Source of the DNA: Paraflavisolibacter caeni
Lineage (GTDB): Bacteria; Bacteroidota; Bacteroidia; Chitinophagales; Chitinophagaceae
Direction of reading: 5' to 3'
Length of the DNA stretch: 64,000 bases
Assembly (NCBI RefSeq): GCF_025628885.1
Contig: NZ_JAOTIF010000001.1
Span: 496,001 to 560,000 of the forward strand
Both the position numbers and the translations under genes were made by a program. Under the pieces are notes generated by a model, which made no database searches, had not been told where the DNA came from, and saw only the letters and a list, made by a program, of their open reading frames with translations. Within the stretch, counting starts at the first letter, position 1; each line of letters starts with the position of its first letter. Shown one piece after another: positions 1 to 9,148 of the stretch.

Positions 1-1
1 C

Positions 2-2650
2 GCAGGCAGCAGCCCACTGATTGTTGTTGATGGTATTGTGTATGATGGTGACCTGGCCAGTATCAATGCCGCAGACGTGGCCTCTATGTCTACCCTGATG
101 GATGCCGCATCGGCAGCATTATATGGTTCGAGAGGTAGTAATGGTGTTATCCTGATTACTACAAAGAAAGGAAGTGCCAGGAATAAAAAACCAGCGGTGC
201 AGTTTAAAACCTCGCAAGGGTTTAGTGAGCGTATGTTACCCGAATATGCCCGTGTAAATGCATATGAATATTATCCGCTGATGTGGGAGTTCTACAGAAA
301 TGGGTTGGTGAGTAGCCAGGGTGGTATGTTGGCTGATAAATATGCAACAGAAGACATTAAGTCAATGTTGGGGTATAACCCTTTTAATGTTCCTGATGAT
401 AAAATTGTAGATGGCGAAGGAAAGCTGAATCCCAATGCCAAATTGCTTTATCCAGACGATCTTGATTGGGAGAAAGCATCTACCCGTAAAGGTTACAGAC
501 AGGAATATACCGTTTCGTTCAATGGTGGTAATGAAACAGCCGATTATTATGCTTCAATGGGATACATTGGTGAGAATGGGTACACGCCTACTTCAGACTT
601 CAAGCGTTGGAACGGACGTGTAAATGCTAATGCACGCATAAGCTCTAAAGTTAAAGCAGGGCTGAATGTGTATGGCTCATCTACAAACACCAACCAAACG
701 CCGACTTCTAGTAATGCATACGTCAATCCATTCATGTTTGCCCGTTCTATGGGGCCTATTTATCCGGTGTATGCACATGATGCAACCGGTGCATATATAT
801 TGGATGATAATGGCAAACCTAAATATGATGATGGTGTTCATACCGGTAGTCTTCGTCCTTTTGCTCTGGGTCGTAATGCCCTGGCAGAAGGTCTGCTCAA
901 TGTAAACTATCTTACCGGTATTAGTTTAGGCGCACGTACCAATATAGATGTTGCGCTACATAAAAATCTGAAGTTTACTTCTAATATTGGTTTGGATCAG
1001 GAAACTACCGAGTCTTACCAATACATGAACCCAATTATTGGTGATGGTGCTCCTTCGGGTGCACTAACTAGGGGTAGCGATGTTGTAAGGAGTTATACCT
1101 TTAACCAACTATTAAATTACACCAAACGTTTTGATGGACATAATATTGAGGCGTTGATTGGTCATGAAAATTATGATCGTAAGTCAAGTGGAACAAGTGC
1201 TTCAGTAAGAGGACAAATTGCTGCCGGCAACAATTTAGAATTAGGCAACTATTCTACTTCTTCCGAGATGCCAAATTCTTACTCTATTGCTAAACGCGTT
1301 GAAAGCTATCTTTCGCGTATTAGTTACGATTTTAATGAAACTTACTTTGCGACTGCATCTGTAAGAAGAGATGGTAACTCATTCTTCGCAACAGACAAGC
1401 GTTGGGCCAATTTCTGGTCAGTAGGTGGAGCCTGGCGCATCAGCAAAGAAAAATTCTTTCAAGAATACGTCAATCTACCTTATCTCAATGAGTTGAAGCT
1501 AAAGGCATCTTATGGTAAAGTAGGTAATGATGCCGTGGGAAGCTACGCTTATCAAGGTGGGTATATGTCCAATAACAATGCTCAGGAACCAGGTTATATC
1601 TACGCAGTGATACCAAATAAGGACCTGACCTGGGAGTCGTTGAATAACCTGAATCTCGGTATTGAGTTTTCACTGTTCAAAGACAGGATCTCCGGTTATG
1701 TTCAATATTTCGATAAGCAGTCAACCGGGCTTGTATTTGCAGTGCCACAGCCATTGTCGGGTGGTGGTACACCAAGTGGCGTTTATTCTATTTGGCAAAA
1801 TATAGGCAGTATGTATAATCGTGGTTGGGAAGCATCTGTAACTGGTACAGTGCTTCAGACCAAAAAGGCTAACTGGCAAATGGTGCTTAATGCCTCAACC
1901 CTGGAGAACAAGGTTACCAAAATGCCTGAAACCAATAAGGAAATCGTCTCCGGTACCAAAAAACTGTCTGTAGGACACTCTGTTTATGATTTTTGGTTAA
2001 TATCCTATAAAGGTGTAGATCCTGCTAACGGTGATGCGTTATTTGTGTTAGATCCTAAAAATACCTATGATGATGGTGCTCCATATGATTATCCTGATAA
2101 GACCATAATGGGTGAACGATATACTACGACAGTTGCTCGTGCTAAATATGACTACCATGGATCAGCTATTCCTGATTTGTATGGTAGCCTGCGCAACGAT
2201 GTACGGTATAAAAACTTTTCTTTAAATGTACTGTTTACTTATCAAATAGGTGGTTTGGCCTATGATGGTCTGTATGCAACACTGATGTCACCAACCTTTG
2301 GTCAAGCTGTGAGTGCAGATATAGCAGGGCGTTGGAAGCAAACTGGTGATCAAACTGACATTCCTCGTATGGACTATGGACGCTCTGGTGACTTTGACGG
2401 AAGTTCAAGCAGGTGGTTGATTAGCGCAACCTCATTAACTGTAAACAATATCAATTTGGGATACAGTTTTGAACCTTCGGTACTGAAACAGTTAAAGCTG
2501 GCAGGATTGCAAACCTATCTGAGTGTAGAAAATGTTTATCAATTCTCTGCAAGGAAGGGGATGAATGTATTGCAATCATTTAACGGAACCACTACTAACG
2601 GTTTTGTGCCAAGACGAGTTTATTCATTAGGTGTTGTAGCCAACTTATAA
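2..2650 (+). CDS. SusC/RagA-family TonB-linked outer-membrane transporter, 5' part missing
   Basis: C-terminal 882 residues of a TonB-dependent SusC-type porin. The frame is open to the first bases of the window, so the signal peptide, carboxypeptidase-like domain and TonB box lie outside. The visible part opens inside the plug domain with PLIVVDG, followed by the family-typical AALYGSRGSNGVILITTKKG, then a long beta-barrel ending in a terminal aromatic-rich strand (RRVYSLGVVANL). The GTG at 38 is only an internal codon. The partner SusD gene follows after 8 bp, so this is a classic SusC-SusD pair: SusC forms the barrel, SusD the lid, importing an oligomer across the outer membrane. The substrate cannot be told from sequence; the downstream S41-type proteins and lack of glycosidases suggest peptides over glycans (inference). 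Confidence 0.95.
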   Translation, partial: AGSSPLIVVDGIVYDGDLASINAADVASMSTLMDAASAALYGSRGSNGVILITTKKGSARNKKPAVQFKTSQGFSERMLPEYARVNAYEYYPLMWEFYRNGLVSSQGGMLADKYATEDIKSMLGYNPFNVPDDKIVDGEGKLNPNAKLLYPDDLDWEKASTRKGYRQEYTVSFNGGNETADYYASMGYIGENGYTPTSDFKRWNGRVNANARISSKVKAGLNVYGSSTNTNQTPTSSNAYVNPFMFARSMGPIYPVYAHDATGAYILDDNGKPKYDDGVHTGSLRPFALGRNALAEGLLNVNYLTGISLGARTNIDVALHKNLKFTSNIGLDQETTESYQYMNPIIGDGAPSGALTRGSDVVRSYTFNQLLNYTKRFDGHNIEALIGHENYDRKSSGTSASVRGQIAAGNNLELGNYSTSSEMPNSYSIAKRVESYLSRISYDFNETYFATASVRRDGNSFFATDKRWANFWSVGGAWRISKEKFFQEYVNLPYLNELKLKASYGKVGNDAVGSYAYQGGYMSNNNAQEPGYIYAVIPNKDLTWESLNNLNLGIEFSLFKDRISGYVQYFDKQSTGLVFAVPQPLSGGGTPSGVYSIWQNIGSMYNRGWEASVTGTVLQTKKANWQMVLNASTLENKVTKMPETNKEIVSGTKKLSVGHSVYDFWLISYKGVDPANGDALFVLDPKNTYDDGAPYDYPDKTIMGERYTTTVARAKYDYHGSAIPDLYGSLRNDVRYKNFSLNVLFTYQIGGLAYDGLYATLMSPTFGQAVSADIAGRWKQTGDQTDIPRMDYGRSGDFDGSSSRWLISATSLTVNNINLGYSFEPSVLKQLKLAGLQTYLSVENVYQFSARKGMNVLQSFNGTTTNGFVPRRVYSLGVVANL

Positions 2651-2658
2651 AATAGTAT

Positions 2659-4155
2659 ATGCGTATTATAAATAGAATCAATATTCTTATTTGTGTTGTT
2701 GCAATCAGTATGCTGGTTTCTTGCAAAAAGTCTTATTTAGAGACTACGGCAACCGACCGCATCAGCGAGGACATTGCCCTAAAAACAACCGATGGTTGTT
2801 GGAAATTACTCAATGGGATACACAGGATTTTGTATACATCGCATATGGGACGCCAGGACAGGGTTGGTCAGGGTGCCAATATGATGGATATGGATGCAAT
2901 GGGAGACGATATTACCCTATCGTCTGTTCAGGACTGGTATATAGCTCCCTACCTGTGGTATAATACCAATAGGAATCAGTTGTCTGCATTAGTGTATTTC
3001 AATTACTTTTTCTATTATGAGATTATCAACAATGCCAATCTTCTGATAGATAATGTAAAAGCCTCTAAGGGAAGTGAGGAAGATAAGAAAGCTATCTTAG
3101 GACAGGCTTATGCCTACCGTGGGTGGGCTTACTTTCAGATGATACAATTGTATGGAGAACGCTTCAATGCCAATGGCACTAATACAGGACTTGGATTGAG
3201 AATTGTTCGTCATAGTCAGGAACCCGTGAAACCAAGAGCAAGTGTAGCAGTGGTGTATAATCTGATTAACTCTGATTTGGATAGTGCTATTTTATTGTTG
3301 GATGGTTATAAGCGTGCCAATAAGTCGCATCTGAATCAAAGTGTAGCGCAAGGTTTCAAAGCAAGAGTAGCCCTGACCCAGCAGAATTGGTCTACCGCAG
3401 CCACTATGGCAGCAGCAGCCCGGTCCGGTTATGCACTTATGGATTCGGTATCTTATATGTCAGGGTTTAACGACAACAATAACCCTGAATGGATGTGGGG
3501 ATCGCATCAGCAGGAAAATCAAACGACCTATTTTGCATCTTTCTTCGCTTATATGTCGTGCAATTTCCCTTCACAAAACATCATTAGTTCACCAAGAGCT
3601 ATGTTGGATTCTGTGTACAGGTTAATTCCCAGTACAGATGTTCGCTGGCAGTTATGGGATTCAACAGGCGCAAACCTTTCGTTCCCTGTTCCAAAAGACG
3701 CATCCGGAAAAGATGTTGGTACACGTGTGAAGTTTATGCAACGTAAATTCAAAGTGGCGAATCCCGAACTAAGTATAGGTGATTTACCATTGATGCGTGC
3801 ATCTGAAATGTATTTAATAGAAGCTGAAGCCAATGCTCAGATGGGTAATAGTGCAAAGGCTGCTGCAGCATTATATCCATTGGCAAAGCAAAGGGATGCA
3901 GCTTATATGCTTTCTACTAAAACGGGTACAGCCTTACTAAACGAAATTTCATTTCAAAGACGTATTGAGCTTTGGGGAGAAGGTTTCCGCTTTTATGATC
4001 TTAAGCGTTTGAACCAGCCTTTAGACAGAAGCAGACACACGTTTTATAAATCTTATCAAAAGTCGGTTCCTGCCGGTGATATAAAATGGCAGTTTCTTAT
4101 TCCTCAGGCAGAGATTGATGCCTCTGGAAAGATTATCGAACAAAATCCTTTATAA
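2659..4155 (+). CDS. SusD/RagB-family nutrient-binding lipoprotein
   Basis: Surface lipoprotein of 498 residues that would cap the SusC barrel encoded just upstream. The N-terminus is a type II signal peptide with lipobox LVSC (Cys22) followed by KKSYLE, the pattern at the start of many SusD proteins. The middle is alpha-helical and TPR-like (for example AILGQAYAYRGWAYFQMIQLYGE). The C-terminal third carries the SusD signature LPLMRASEMYLIEAEANAQMG, then RRIELWGEGFRFYDLKRL, and it ends with IPQAEIDASGKIIEQNPL, all hallmarks of the family. It lies 8 bp after SusC and 30 bp before the LRR lipoprotein gene, so it is co-transcribed. Family assignment is certain; ligand unknown. Confidence 0.95.
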   Translation: MRIINRINILICVVAISMLVSCKKSYLETTATDRISEDIALKTTDGCWKLLNGIHRILYTSHMGRQDRVGQGANMMDMDAMGDDITLSSVQDWYIAPYLWYNTNRNQLSALVYFNYFFYYEIINNANLLIDNVKASKGSEEDKKAILGQAYAYRGWAYFQMIQLYGERFNANGTNTGLGLRIVRHSQEPVKPRASVAVVYNLINSDLDSAILLLDGYKRANKSHLNQSVAQGFKARVALTQQNWSTAATMAAAARSGYALMDSVSYMSGFNDNNNPEWMWGSHQQENQTTYFASFFAYMSCNFPSQNIISSPRAMLDSVYRLIPSTDVRWQLWDSTGANLSFPVPKDASGKDVGTRVKFMQRKFKVANPELSIGDLPLMRASEMYLIEAEANAQMGNSAKAAAALYPLAKQRDAAYMLSTKTGTALLNEISFQRRIELWGEGFRFYDLKRLNQPLDRSRHTFYKSYQKSVPAGDIKWQFLIPQAEIDASGKIIEQNPL

Positions 4156-4185
4156 TATAGAAAATAATAAAAAATAAAATTTGCT

Positions 4186-5550
4186 ATGAAACAAAATATA
4201 TTCTCTCTGCCACGCATATTGGCGTCAGTGATGGTAGTAAGCAGTATTTTATTGTTTGCCTGTTCTAAAAAATCGGTTGCGCCTGAAGATCTTACAGATA
4301 ATAATGGCAATCCTCAGGAAACTGCTACTTTAAAACTTATTCCTGATAGTGTTTTCAGGGTTTATCTGAAAGCTAATGTTTGTCCTAATGCATTTGATAA
4401 TACAGGAAAACGTATTAACATTACGAATGCAGAGGTAACAAATTTCACAGGTACCATGAATATCGATACGGTAACTTGTAATGGGCAACAAGTAGCTAGT
4501 TTGAAAGGTATTCAGTACTTCACGAACATGCGCAAGCTCATTGTGCGTAATAGTGCAATTGATACCCTGGTACTTTCTGCAACAATGAAGTTGGATACAC
4601 TGAAACTTCTTGTTAATAAGGATTTGCAATCTCTGGATGTAAGTGGTTGTACCAGCATGCGTTTTATCAGAATTTCTGATATGCCTGCCAGAAAACTGGA
4701 TTTCTCTGGTCTGCCTGCACTCAATTATATTAACCTGATTGCCATGTCAAGGCTCAACAACCTGAATGTTGCAAATACTAATAATCTTCAGCATTTGATG
4801 TGTTATGGATTGTCTTCTTTGAAATCTGTGAATACAGCTGCCTGTCCTAATCTTGGGCGTTTGTTCTTTGAAAGTTGTGGTGCTATCAATTCGATTGATG
4901 TTACGCAAAATCCTAAGCTATATTGGTTGTTCACCTCATTTTGTTATAGTTTGACTAGTATTGATTTGACAAAAAATTCTGAATTGAAGTATGTAGGGTT
5001 TGATGATGCCAATATTGATACTCTTGATTTCAGTAAAAATCCAAAGTTGGTTTCCGCAACAATGATGAGAACACCACTAAGGAATCTGGATTTGACTAAA
5101 AACCCTAATTTGATACTTCTGTATTTGGATGGTTGTACACAACTTAAAAATTTGGATATAAGAGTGCAAAAAAGCTGGGATTACTGGTTTGCGAATAATT
5201 CAGCAGCAACAGGAATGGATGATTACTATCTGCTATACAAAGATGCGCGTGTTTCTCCTACTCAAACAGCAGAGTGTACTATTTTCGGGCAGGCTACCAG
5301 GCATCCAACCATATTTGCTGCCAATCCTCAAAATCTTTTTGGGGGATTGCGTGTGCCTCAATTTTTGGATGCTAGTGGAATTTCATTGGCTACAGTAAGA
5401 ATAAATAACGCAACAAAAGATAACTATTCGTTGGTTATGGCAAGAAGGACCGGAGGGCTGGCAATTACTCCTGCACAGATTATAGTATATGATGATAATG
5501 GAAATATAGTTTGTAACGATTATTCTCCTGAGTATTTCAAGTGTAATTAA
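4186..5550 (+). CDS. Leucine-rich-repeat lipoprotein of a SusCD operon
   Basis: A 454-residue predicted lipoprotein: signal peptide with lipobox LLFAC (Cys26), then a Ser/Lys/Asp linker. From about residue 90 to 350 there are irregular repeats of roughly 20-23 residues built around L-x-x-L-D-[LV]-[ST]-x-N-x-x-L (SIDVTQNPKLYWLF, SIDLTKNSELKYV, LDFSKNPKLVS, LDLTKNPNLILLY), resembling the bacterial LRRs of BspA-like and internalin-like surface proteins. The C-terminal 100 residues form a separate region without repeats. Such solenoids bind protein or glycan ligands; as third gene of a SusC/SusD operon it probably acts as an accessory surface binding protein. That role is inference; the repeats and lipobox are seen directly. 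Confidence 0.8.
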   Translation: MKQNIFSLPRILASVMVVSSILLFACSKKSVAPEDLTDNNGNPQETATLKLIPDSVFRVYLKANVCPNAFDNTGKRINITNAEVTNFTGTMNIDTVTCNGQQVASLKGIQYFTNMRKLIVRNSAIDTLVLSATMKLDTLKLLVNKDLQSLDVSGCTSMRFIRISDMPARKLDFSGLPALNYINLIAMSRLNNLNVANTNNLQHLMCYGLSSLKSVNTAACPNLGRLFFESCGAINSIDVTQNPKLYWLFTSFCYSLTSIDLTKNSELKYVGFDDANIDTLDFSKNPKLVSATMMRTPLRNLDLTKNPNLILLYLDGCTQLKNLDIRVQKSWDYWFANNSAATGMDDYYLLYKDARVSPTQTAECTIFGQATRHPTIFAANPQNLFGGLRVPQFLDASGISLATVRINNATKDNYSLVMARRTGGLAITPAQIIVYDDNGNIVCNDYSPEYFKCN

Positions 5551-5563
5551 TAAAATGAGGAAA

Positions 5564-5592
5564 TTTCATCCCGGCTGTTAGTTGGGATGAAA
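5564..5592 (+). other. Intra-operon hairpin between the LRR and RCC1 lipoprotein genes
   Basis: Perfect 9-bp inverted repeat TTTCATCCC / GGGATGAAA around an 11-base loop, lying between the stop at 5550 and the ATG at 5607. An A-run, not a T-run, follows, so it is not a standard intrinsic terminator. It may be an mRNA processing or stability element that sets relative expression in the operon. Confidence 0.5.
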
Positions 5593-5606
5593 CGTAAAAA
5601 AAGATT

Positions 5607-7055
5607 ATGAGAAGAAAGGCTAATTATTTTAAACTAGGTTCTTTATCTCTTGTCCTATTTTCAGTAGTATCATTGTTGGGATGTAACAAAGAAACTGAAT
5701 ATACGCCAAAATCCAATAGTGAAGCCGGAATTGATGATTTTTGGTTGGAGAAAACAAGTAGCAACACTAAGCTTAACAGGCCTTACCAGGGGATGATACT
5801 TGGTGATACTGCAATCAAGCTAATGGTAGACTATGGTACAGATATAACAGCACTGGAGCCTACTATTTTTACTTATGCAGATAGCATTAGTCCCAAAGGA
5901 AAGCAAAACTTTACTAATCCTGTGGAGTACACTGTGTGGGGAGCCGGTAAGAAAGCTACCTATAAAGTTAGAATAACTGTGAGTGCTGTACAAGCTCCTG
6001 TGTTTACAAGTATTGTATCGGGTTATAGCCATGTGATGGGCTTGAAAAACGATGGTACTGTATGGGTTTGTGGAAATAATTTTTCCGGTCAGTTAGGGCT
6101 GGGAGATTTCAGCAGCCGCAATAGACTATCACAAGTGCCGGTATATGATGCGGTGCAACTGTTTAGCGGTGAAGTTGCAAGTGTAATAAAACTGAAAGAT
6201 GGTACTGCCTGGGCAGCTGGCAACCAATACGGTCAGTTGGGGATAGGCAACCGAAATGGAACTCCTATTATGACAAGAGTACCTTTTATGGATAATGCTG
6301 TGAATATTGAAGTTACATTCGGAGAGGTATTTATTCTGAAACCAGACGGTACGGTTTGGGGGTCAGGAAGAAACTTTGGGAATGTATTTCTACTGCCTGC
6401 ACAAGATATGCAGTCCTCTTTTGTTCAACTACCGATTAGCAATGTTAAGCAATTGAATGTTACCGGTTCTGAAGTAATTGCTCTGAAGAATAATGGAGAG
6501 CTTTGGGGCTGGGGTATAAATGCATCCGGGCAATTGGGTGTTGGTGATAATCTCAAAAGAACAACACCTGTATTGATACCTAATCCGGCAGGTAGTGTTG
6601 CCAAATTATTTACTGGAGGAAATGATCTATTTATTATTGATAATTCTGGTAAACTGTGGGGTACAGGGGTAAATCTTAATGGTCAATTAGGATTGGGAGA
6701 TAGAACTAACAGATCCACATTGACAAATATATCGTTCTTCAACGGCAAGTCAATTGGGTCTATTTCCTCTCATTTATCTAACACAAGCTTTATACAAACA
6801 AATGGAACAGTATGGAATGTAGGAGAAAACTCGGATGGTCAAATGGGTTTAGGCTCTGTTTCTATACCTTATACCACTCCGGTGCAGATGCCTAATTTCA
6901 CAACAAGTACACTTGTCGGGTCTGGCAGTGTTATGTATGCCTTAAAGTCAGATGGAACCATTTGGGCATGGGGAATCAATGATGCCGGTGCATTAGGAGC
7001 CGCATGGATAAATAAAACAGAAAAATATTCTGCATCGCCAATTAAATTACAATAA
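5607..7055 (+). CDS. RCC1-repeat beta-propeller lipoprotein
   Basis: A 482-residue predicted lipoprotein with lipobox LLGC (Cys26). Residues about 40-130 form an Ig-like N-terminal domain (IDDFWLEKTSSN, then SPKGKQNFTNPVEYTVWGAG) that resembles the DUF5018/PKD-like domains of Bacteroidota surface proteins. From about residue 135 to the end there are about seven RCC1-type blades of around 50 residues with the motif LKxDGTVWxxGxNxxGQLGLGD (GLKNDGTVWVCGNNFSGQLG, IKLKDGTAWAAGNQYGQLGI, ALKNNGELWGWGINASGQLG). RCC1 propellers are interaction platforms; in bacteria they occur on secreted or surface proteins. Its place in a SusCD operon suggests an accessory ligand-binding role (inference). It follows the LRR gene by 56 bp and precedes the barrel gene by 20 bp. 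Confidence 0.85.
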   Translation: MRRKANYFKLGSLSLVLFSVVSLLGCNKETEYTPKSNSEAGIDDFWLEKTSSNTKLNRPYQGMILGDTAIKLMVDYGTDITALEPTIFTYADSISPKGKQNFTNPVEYTVWGAGKKATYKVRITVSAVQAPVFTSIVSGYSHVMGLKNDGTVWVCGNNFSGQLGLGDFSSRNRLSQVPVYDAVQLFSGEVASVIKLKDGTAWAAGNQYGQLGIGNRNGTPIMTRVPFMDNAVNIEVTFGEVFILKPDGTVWGSGRNFGNVFLLPAQDMQSSFVQLPISNVKQLNVTGSEVIALKNNGELWGWGINASGQLGVGDNLKRTTPVLIPNPAGSVAKLFTGGNDLFIIDNSGKLWGTGVNLNGQLGLGDRTNRSTLTNISFFNGKSIGSISSHLSNTSFIQTNGTVWNVGENSDGQMGLGSVSIPYTTPVQMPNFTTSTLVGSGSVMYALKSDGTIWAWGINDAGALGAAWINKTEKYSASPIKLQ

Positions 7056-7075
7056 AAGAATTTTAAATAGTTAAT

Positions 7076-7810
7076 ATGTATAAAAAGATCGTTACAATGC
7101 TGTGTGTATCAGCATTGATGTGTGTGAATCAATTGCAGGCGCAATTGTATGTAGGAGTGGAAGCCGGTGCTAACCGAAACTATCTTGTTACTAATGCTTC
7201 TGATAAGCCGTTTCTTGATTATCAACCATTATATGGTTATTCAGCAGGGGTGTCCGTACGTTATGCATTTCCTTCACGCTCCTGGTTTGGAGGCATACAA
7301 GCGGTGCCTACCTATATTCAGAAAAACTTTAAGATGCAACGTACGGACTATTATTCTCCGATGTATCAGCAATCAACAAATACGTTTCTTGAATTGCCTG
7401 TAATGGCTCAATTCAGATTTGGAGGAAAATTTACAAAGCATCAAAGTCTGTATGGTATTCTGAATTTAGGAGGATATGCTGAATACTGGATGAGTGGCCA
7501 TGTAAAAGGCAGAGCCATGTCGTCTATGGATCCAAACAACTATTTGCCATACGATGAGGCTTATACTTTTTCAGAAGTAAGAGACAGAAGGTTTCAGCTA
7601 GGTGGCCTGGCCGGAGTAGGGCTTCAATATATGCCTAATAAAAAATATACTTTCTCAATTGAAGGCAGATACACTCCTGCTCTGACGGATTTGCAAAAGG
7701 CATATTCTGAAAATCAGACGCCAAAGTATAATGACAATTATAGCATATTGGTGGGCGTGCAATATCAATTGCCCAAGCTCAAAGTGAAGAACCATTCATC
7801 AGCTAAATAA
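7076..7810 (+). CDS. Outer-membrane beta-barrel protein, PorT-like
   Basis: A 244-residue protein with a cleavable signal peptide ending near CVNQLQAQ and then alternating hydrophobic/polar strands rich in Gly and aromatics (LYVGVEAGANRNYL, FGGIQAVPTYIQKNF, FLELPVMAQFRFGG, FQLGGLAGVGLQYMPNKKYTFSIEGRY). The pattern FLELPVMAQFRFG and the final strand YSILVGVQYQLPK match the small outer-membrane barrels grouped as PorT-like or OMP_b-brl in Bacteroidota. It is the fifth gene in the operon and has no lipobox, unlike its neighbours. Function is unknown; it may be a small channel or structural barrel of this uptake locus. Confidence 0.75.
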   Translation: MYKKIVTMLCVSALMCVNQLQAQLYVGVEAGANRNYLVTNASDKPFLDYQPLYGYSAGVSVRYAFPSRSWFGGIQAVPTYIQKNFKMQRTDYYSPMYQQSTNTFLELPVMAQFRFGGKFTKHQSLYGILNLGGYAEYWMSGHVKGRAMSSMDPNNYLPYDEAYTFSEVRDRRFQLGGLAGVGLQYMPNKKYTFSIEGRYTPALTDLQKAYSENQTPKYNDNYSILVGVQYQLPKLKVKNHSSAK

Positions 7811-7850
7811 GAGCTGTTATTGTTGATGTGTAATTGTATGAACACTAATA

Positions 7851-9122
7851 ATGCAAAGAATGATGTATTCTAATAAATATTTTAAGGGTCGCCACATTTT
7901 AAAATGTGCCCTTATATTAACATTGGTTACAGGGATGTTTTCCTGTAAACACGAGATAATGAAGCGTGAGTTGACCTCTGATTATGAGATCAATAATTAC
8001 GGAGAGTTTTTCAAGGCTTTTTGGAATGGAGTTAATACCAACTATGTGTTTTGGGATATCGAAACGGTGAATTGGGATAGTATGTATCAAATTTATAAGC
8101 CCCGCTTTGATTCCTTAGACCTCAAGCCATTATCTGATAGCACACAAAATCTATGTTTTCAGTATTTGGCTGATATGACCAAAGAACTGTGCGATGGGCA
8201 GTTTTATCTGAATATTCCTTCCGGAGGTAATTTTACTTTTGATGGCGAATATTACAAGGATTATGTAGTGTTCATGCCTAAACTTTTCAGGACTCTGAAG
8301 ACTCATGCCGCGTTGCCAGATACCTTGTTTGATCATATTGTTCAGAACAACTATTTATCAGGATTTGACTATGGTCAATATCGGAATATTAATACTGCTG
8401 AAATTTTTCAAATCATAACGGGCAGAATATCCAAAGGGTCGAAGGATATCCTGTACACGAGCATGAACAATTTCATGATAAAGGAGGGGTATAACAGTAC
8501 GATTCCAAGCACCAGACCTCCTGCCCGTCCTGTTATTAAAAATTTCTATGATGCTATCCACAAGGAAGATTGCGATGCGGTAATTATTGACATCCGCAAT
8601 AATAGAGGTGGTAACTTGGAAGATGTTGATTACTTAGTAGGACAATTTACTACCAAGCCAACTTTATTTGGCTATACCAGATATAAGTCGGGTGTAGGGA
8701 GGTTAGATTATACTCCATTTTTACCTATGAGCATTACGCCACAGGCGAATGCGAAAGACTTTTCCCGCCCGGTTATTATCCTGACAGATATTTATACATC
8801 CGGGCTGGGTGAAACAATGGTTCAGGCATTTAAAGCCTTGCCAAATGCTAAAGTGACTTTGATTGGTGAGAAAACTTTTGGTTCTGCAGGGTTGATTTCA
8901 ACCAATGCAACCACTGCTCTCGGAGGGCCATTTACTTTGGGATCATTTGCTTTCGTAAGGATGTCTTCTTCGGCTATAACAGATGAAAATCGCAAGTTTA
9001 ACTTCTCAGGATTTGCACCAGATATTGAAGTCAAGTATACAGATGCCGGGATTGCTACAATGTTGAAAACAGGGGTTGATCCTCAATTGGAAAGAGCCAT
9101 TCAATTTATTAATAGTAAATAG
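7851..9122 (+). CDS. S41-family peptidase-like lipoprotein with an altered active site
   Basis: A 423-residue predicted lipoprotein (lipobox MFSC, Cys32). ATG codons at 7851, 7860 and 7863 could all serve as starts; the first is used here. A helical N-terminal region (AFWNGVNTNYVFWDIETVNW) shared with the next gene is followed by the S41 core: DAVIIDIRNNRGGN (residues about 241-255), the hallmark strand before the active site, and later LIGEKTFGSAG. In active C-terminal-processing peptidases the nucleophile lies three residues before a conserved Glu (SxxE). Here the stretch reads YTSGLGE (Glu321), putting Gly at that place and Ser one residue earlier, and the usual Lys after TFG is Ser. The protein may therefore be non-catalytic or use a shifted Ser. 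Confidence 0.85.
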   Translation: MQRMMYSNKYFKGRHILKCALILTLVTGMFSCKHEIMKRELTSDYEINNYGEFFKAFWNGVNTNYVFWDIETVNWDSMYQIYKPRFDSLDLKPLSDSTQNLCFQYLADMTKELCDGQFYLNIPSGGNFTFDGEYYKDYVVFMPKLFRTLKTHAALPDTLFDHIVQNNYLSGFDYGQYRNINTAEIFQIITGRISKGSKDILYTSMNNFMIKEGYNSTIPSTRPPARPVIKNFYDAIHKEDCDAVIIDIRNNRGGNLEDVDYLVGQFTTKPTLFGYTRYKSGVGRLDYTPFLPMSITPQANAKDFSRPVIILTDIYTSGLGETMVQAFKALPNAKVTLIGEKTFGSAGLISTNATTALGGPFTLGSFAFVRMSSSAITDENRKFNFSGFAPDIEVKYTDAGIATMLKTGVDPQLERAIQFINSK

Positions 9123-9148
9123 AAAAGGGGGTCATTATTGACTTCAAA

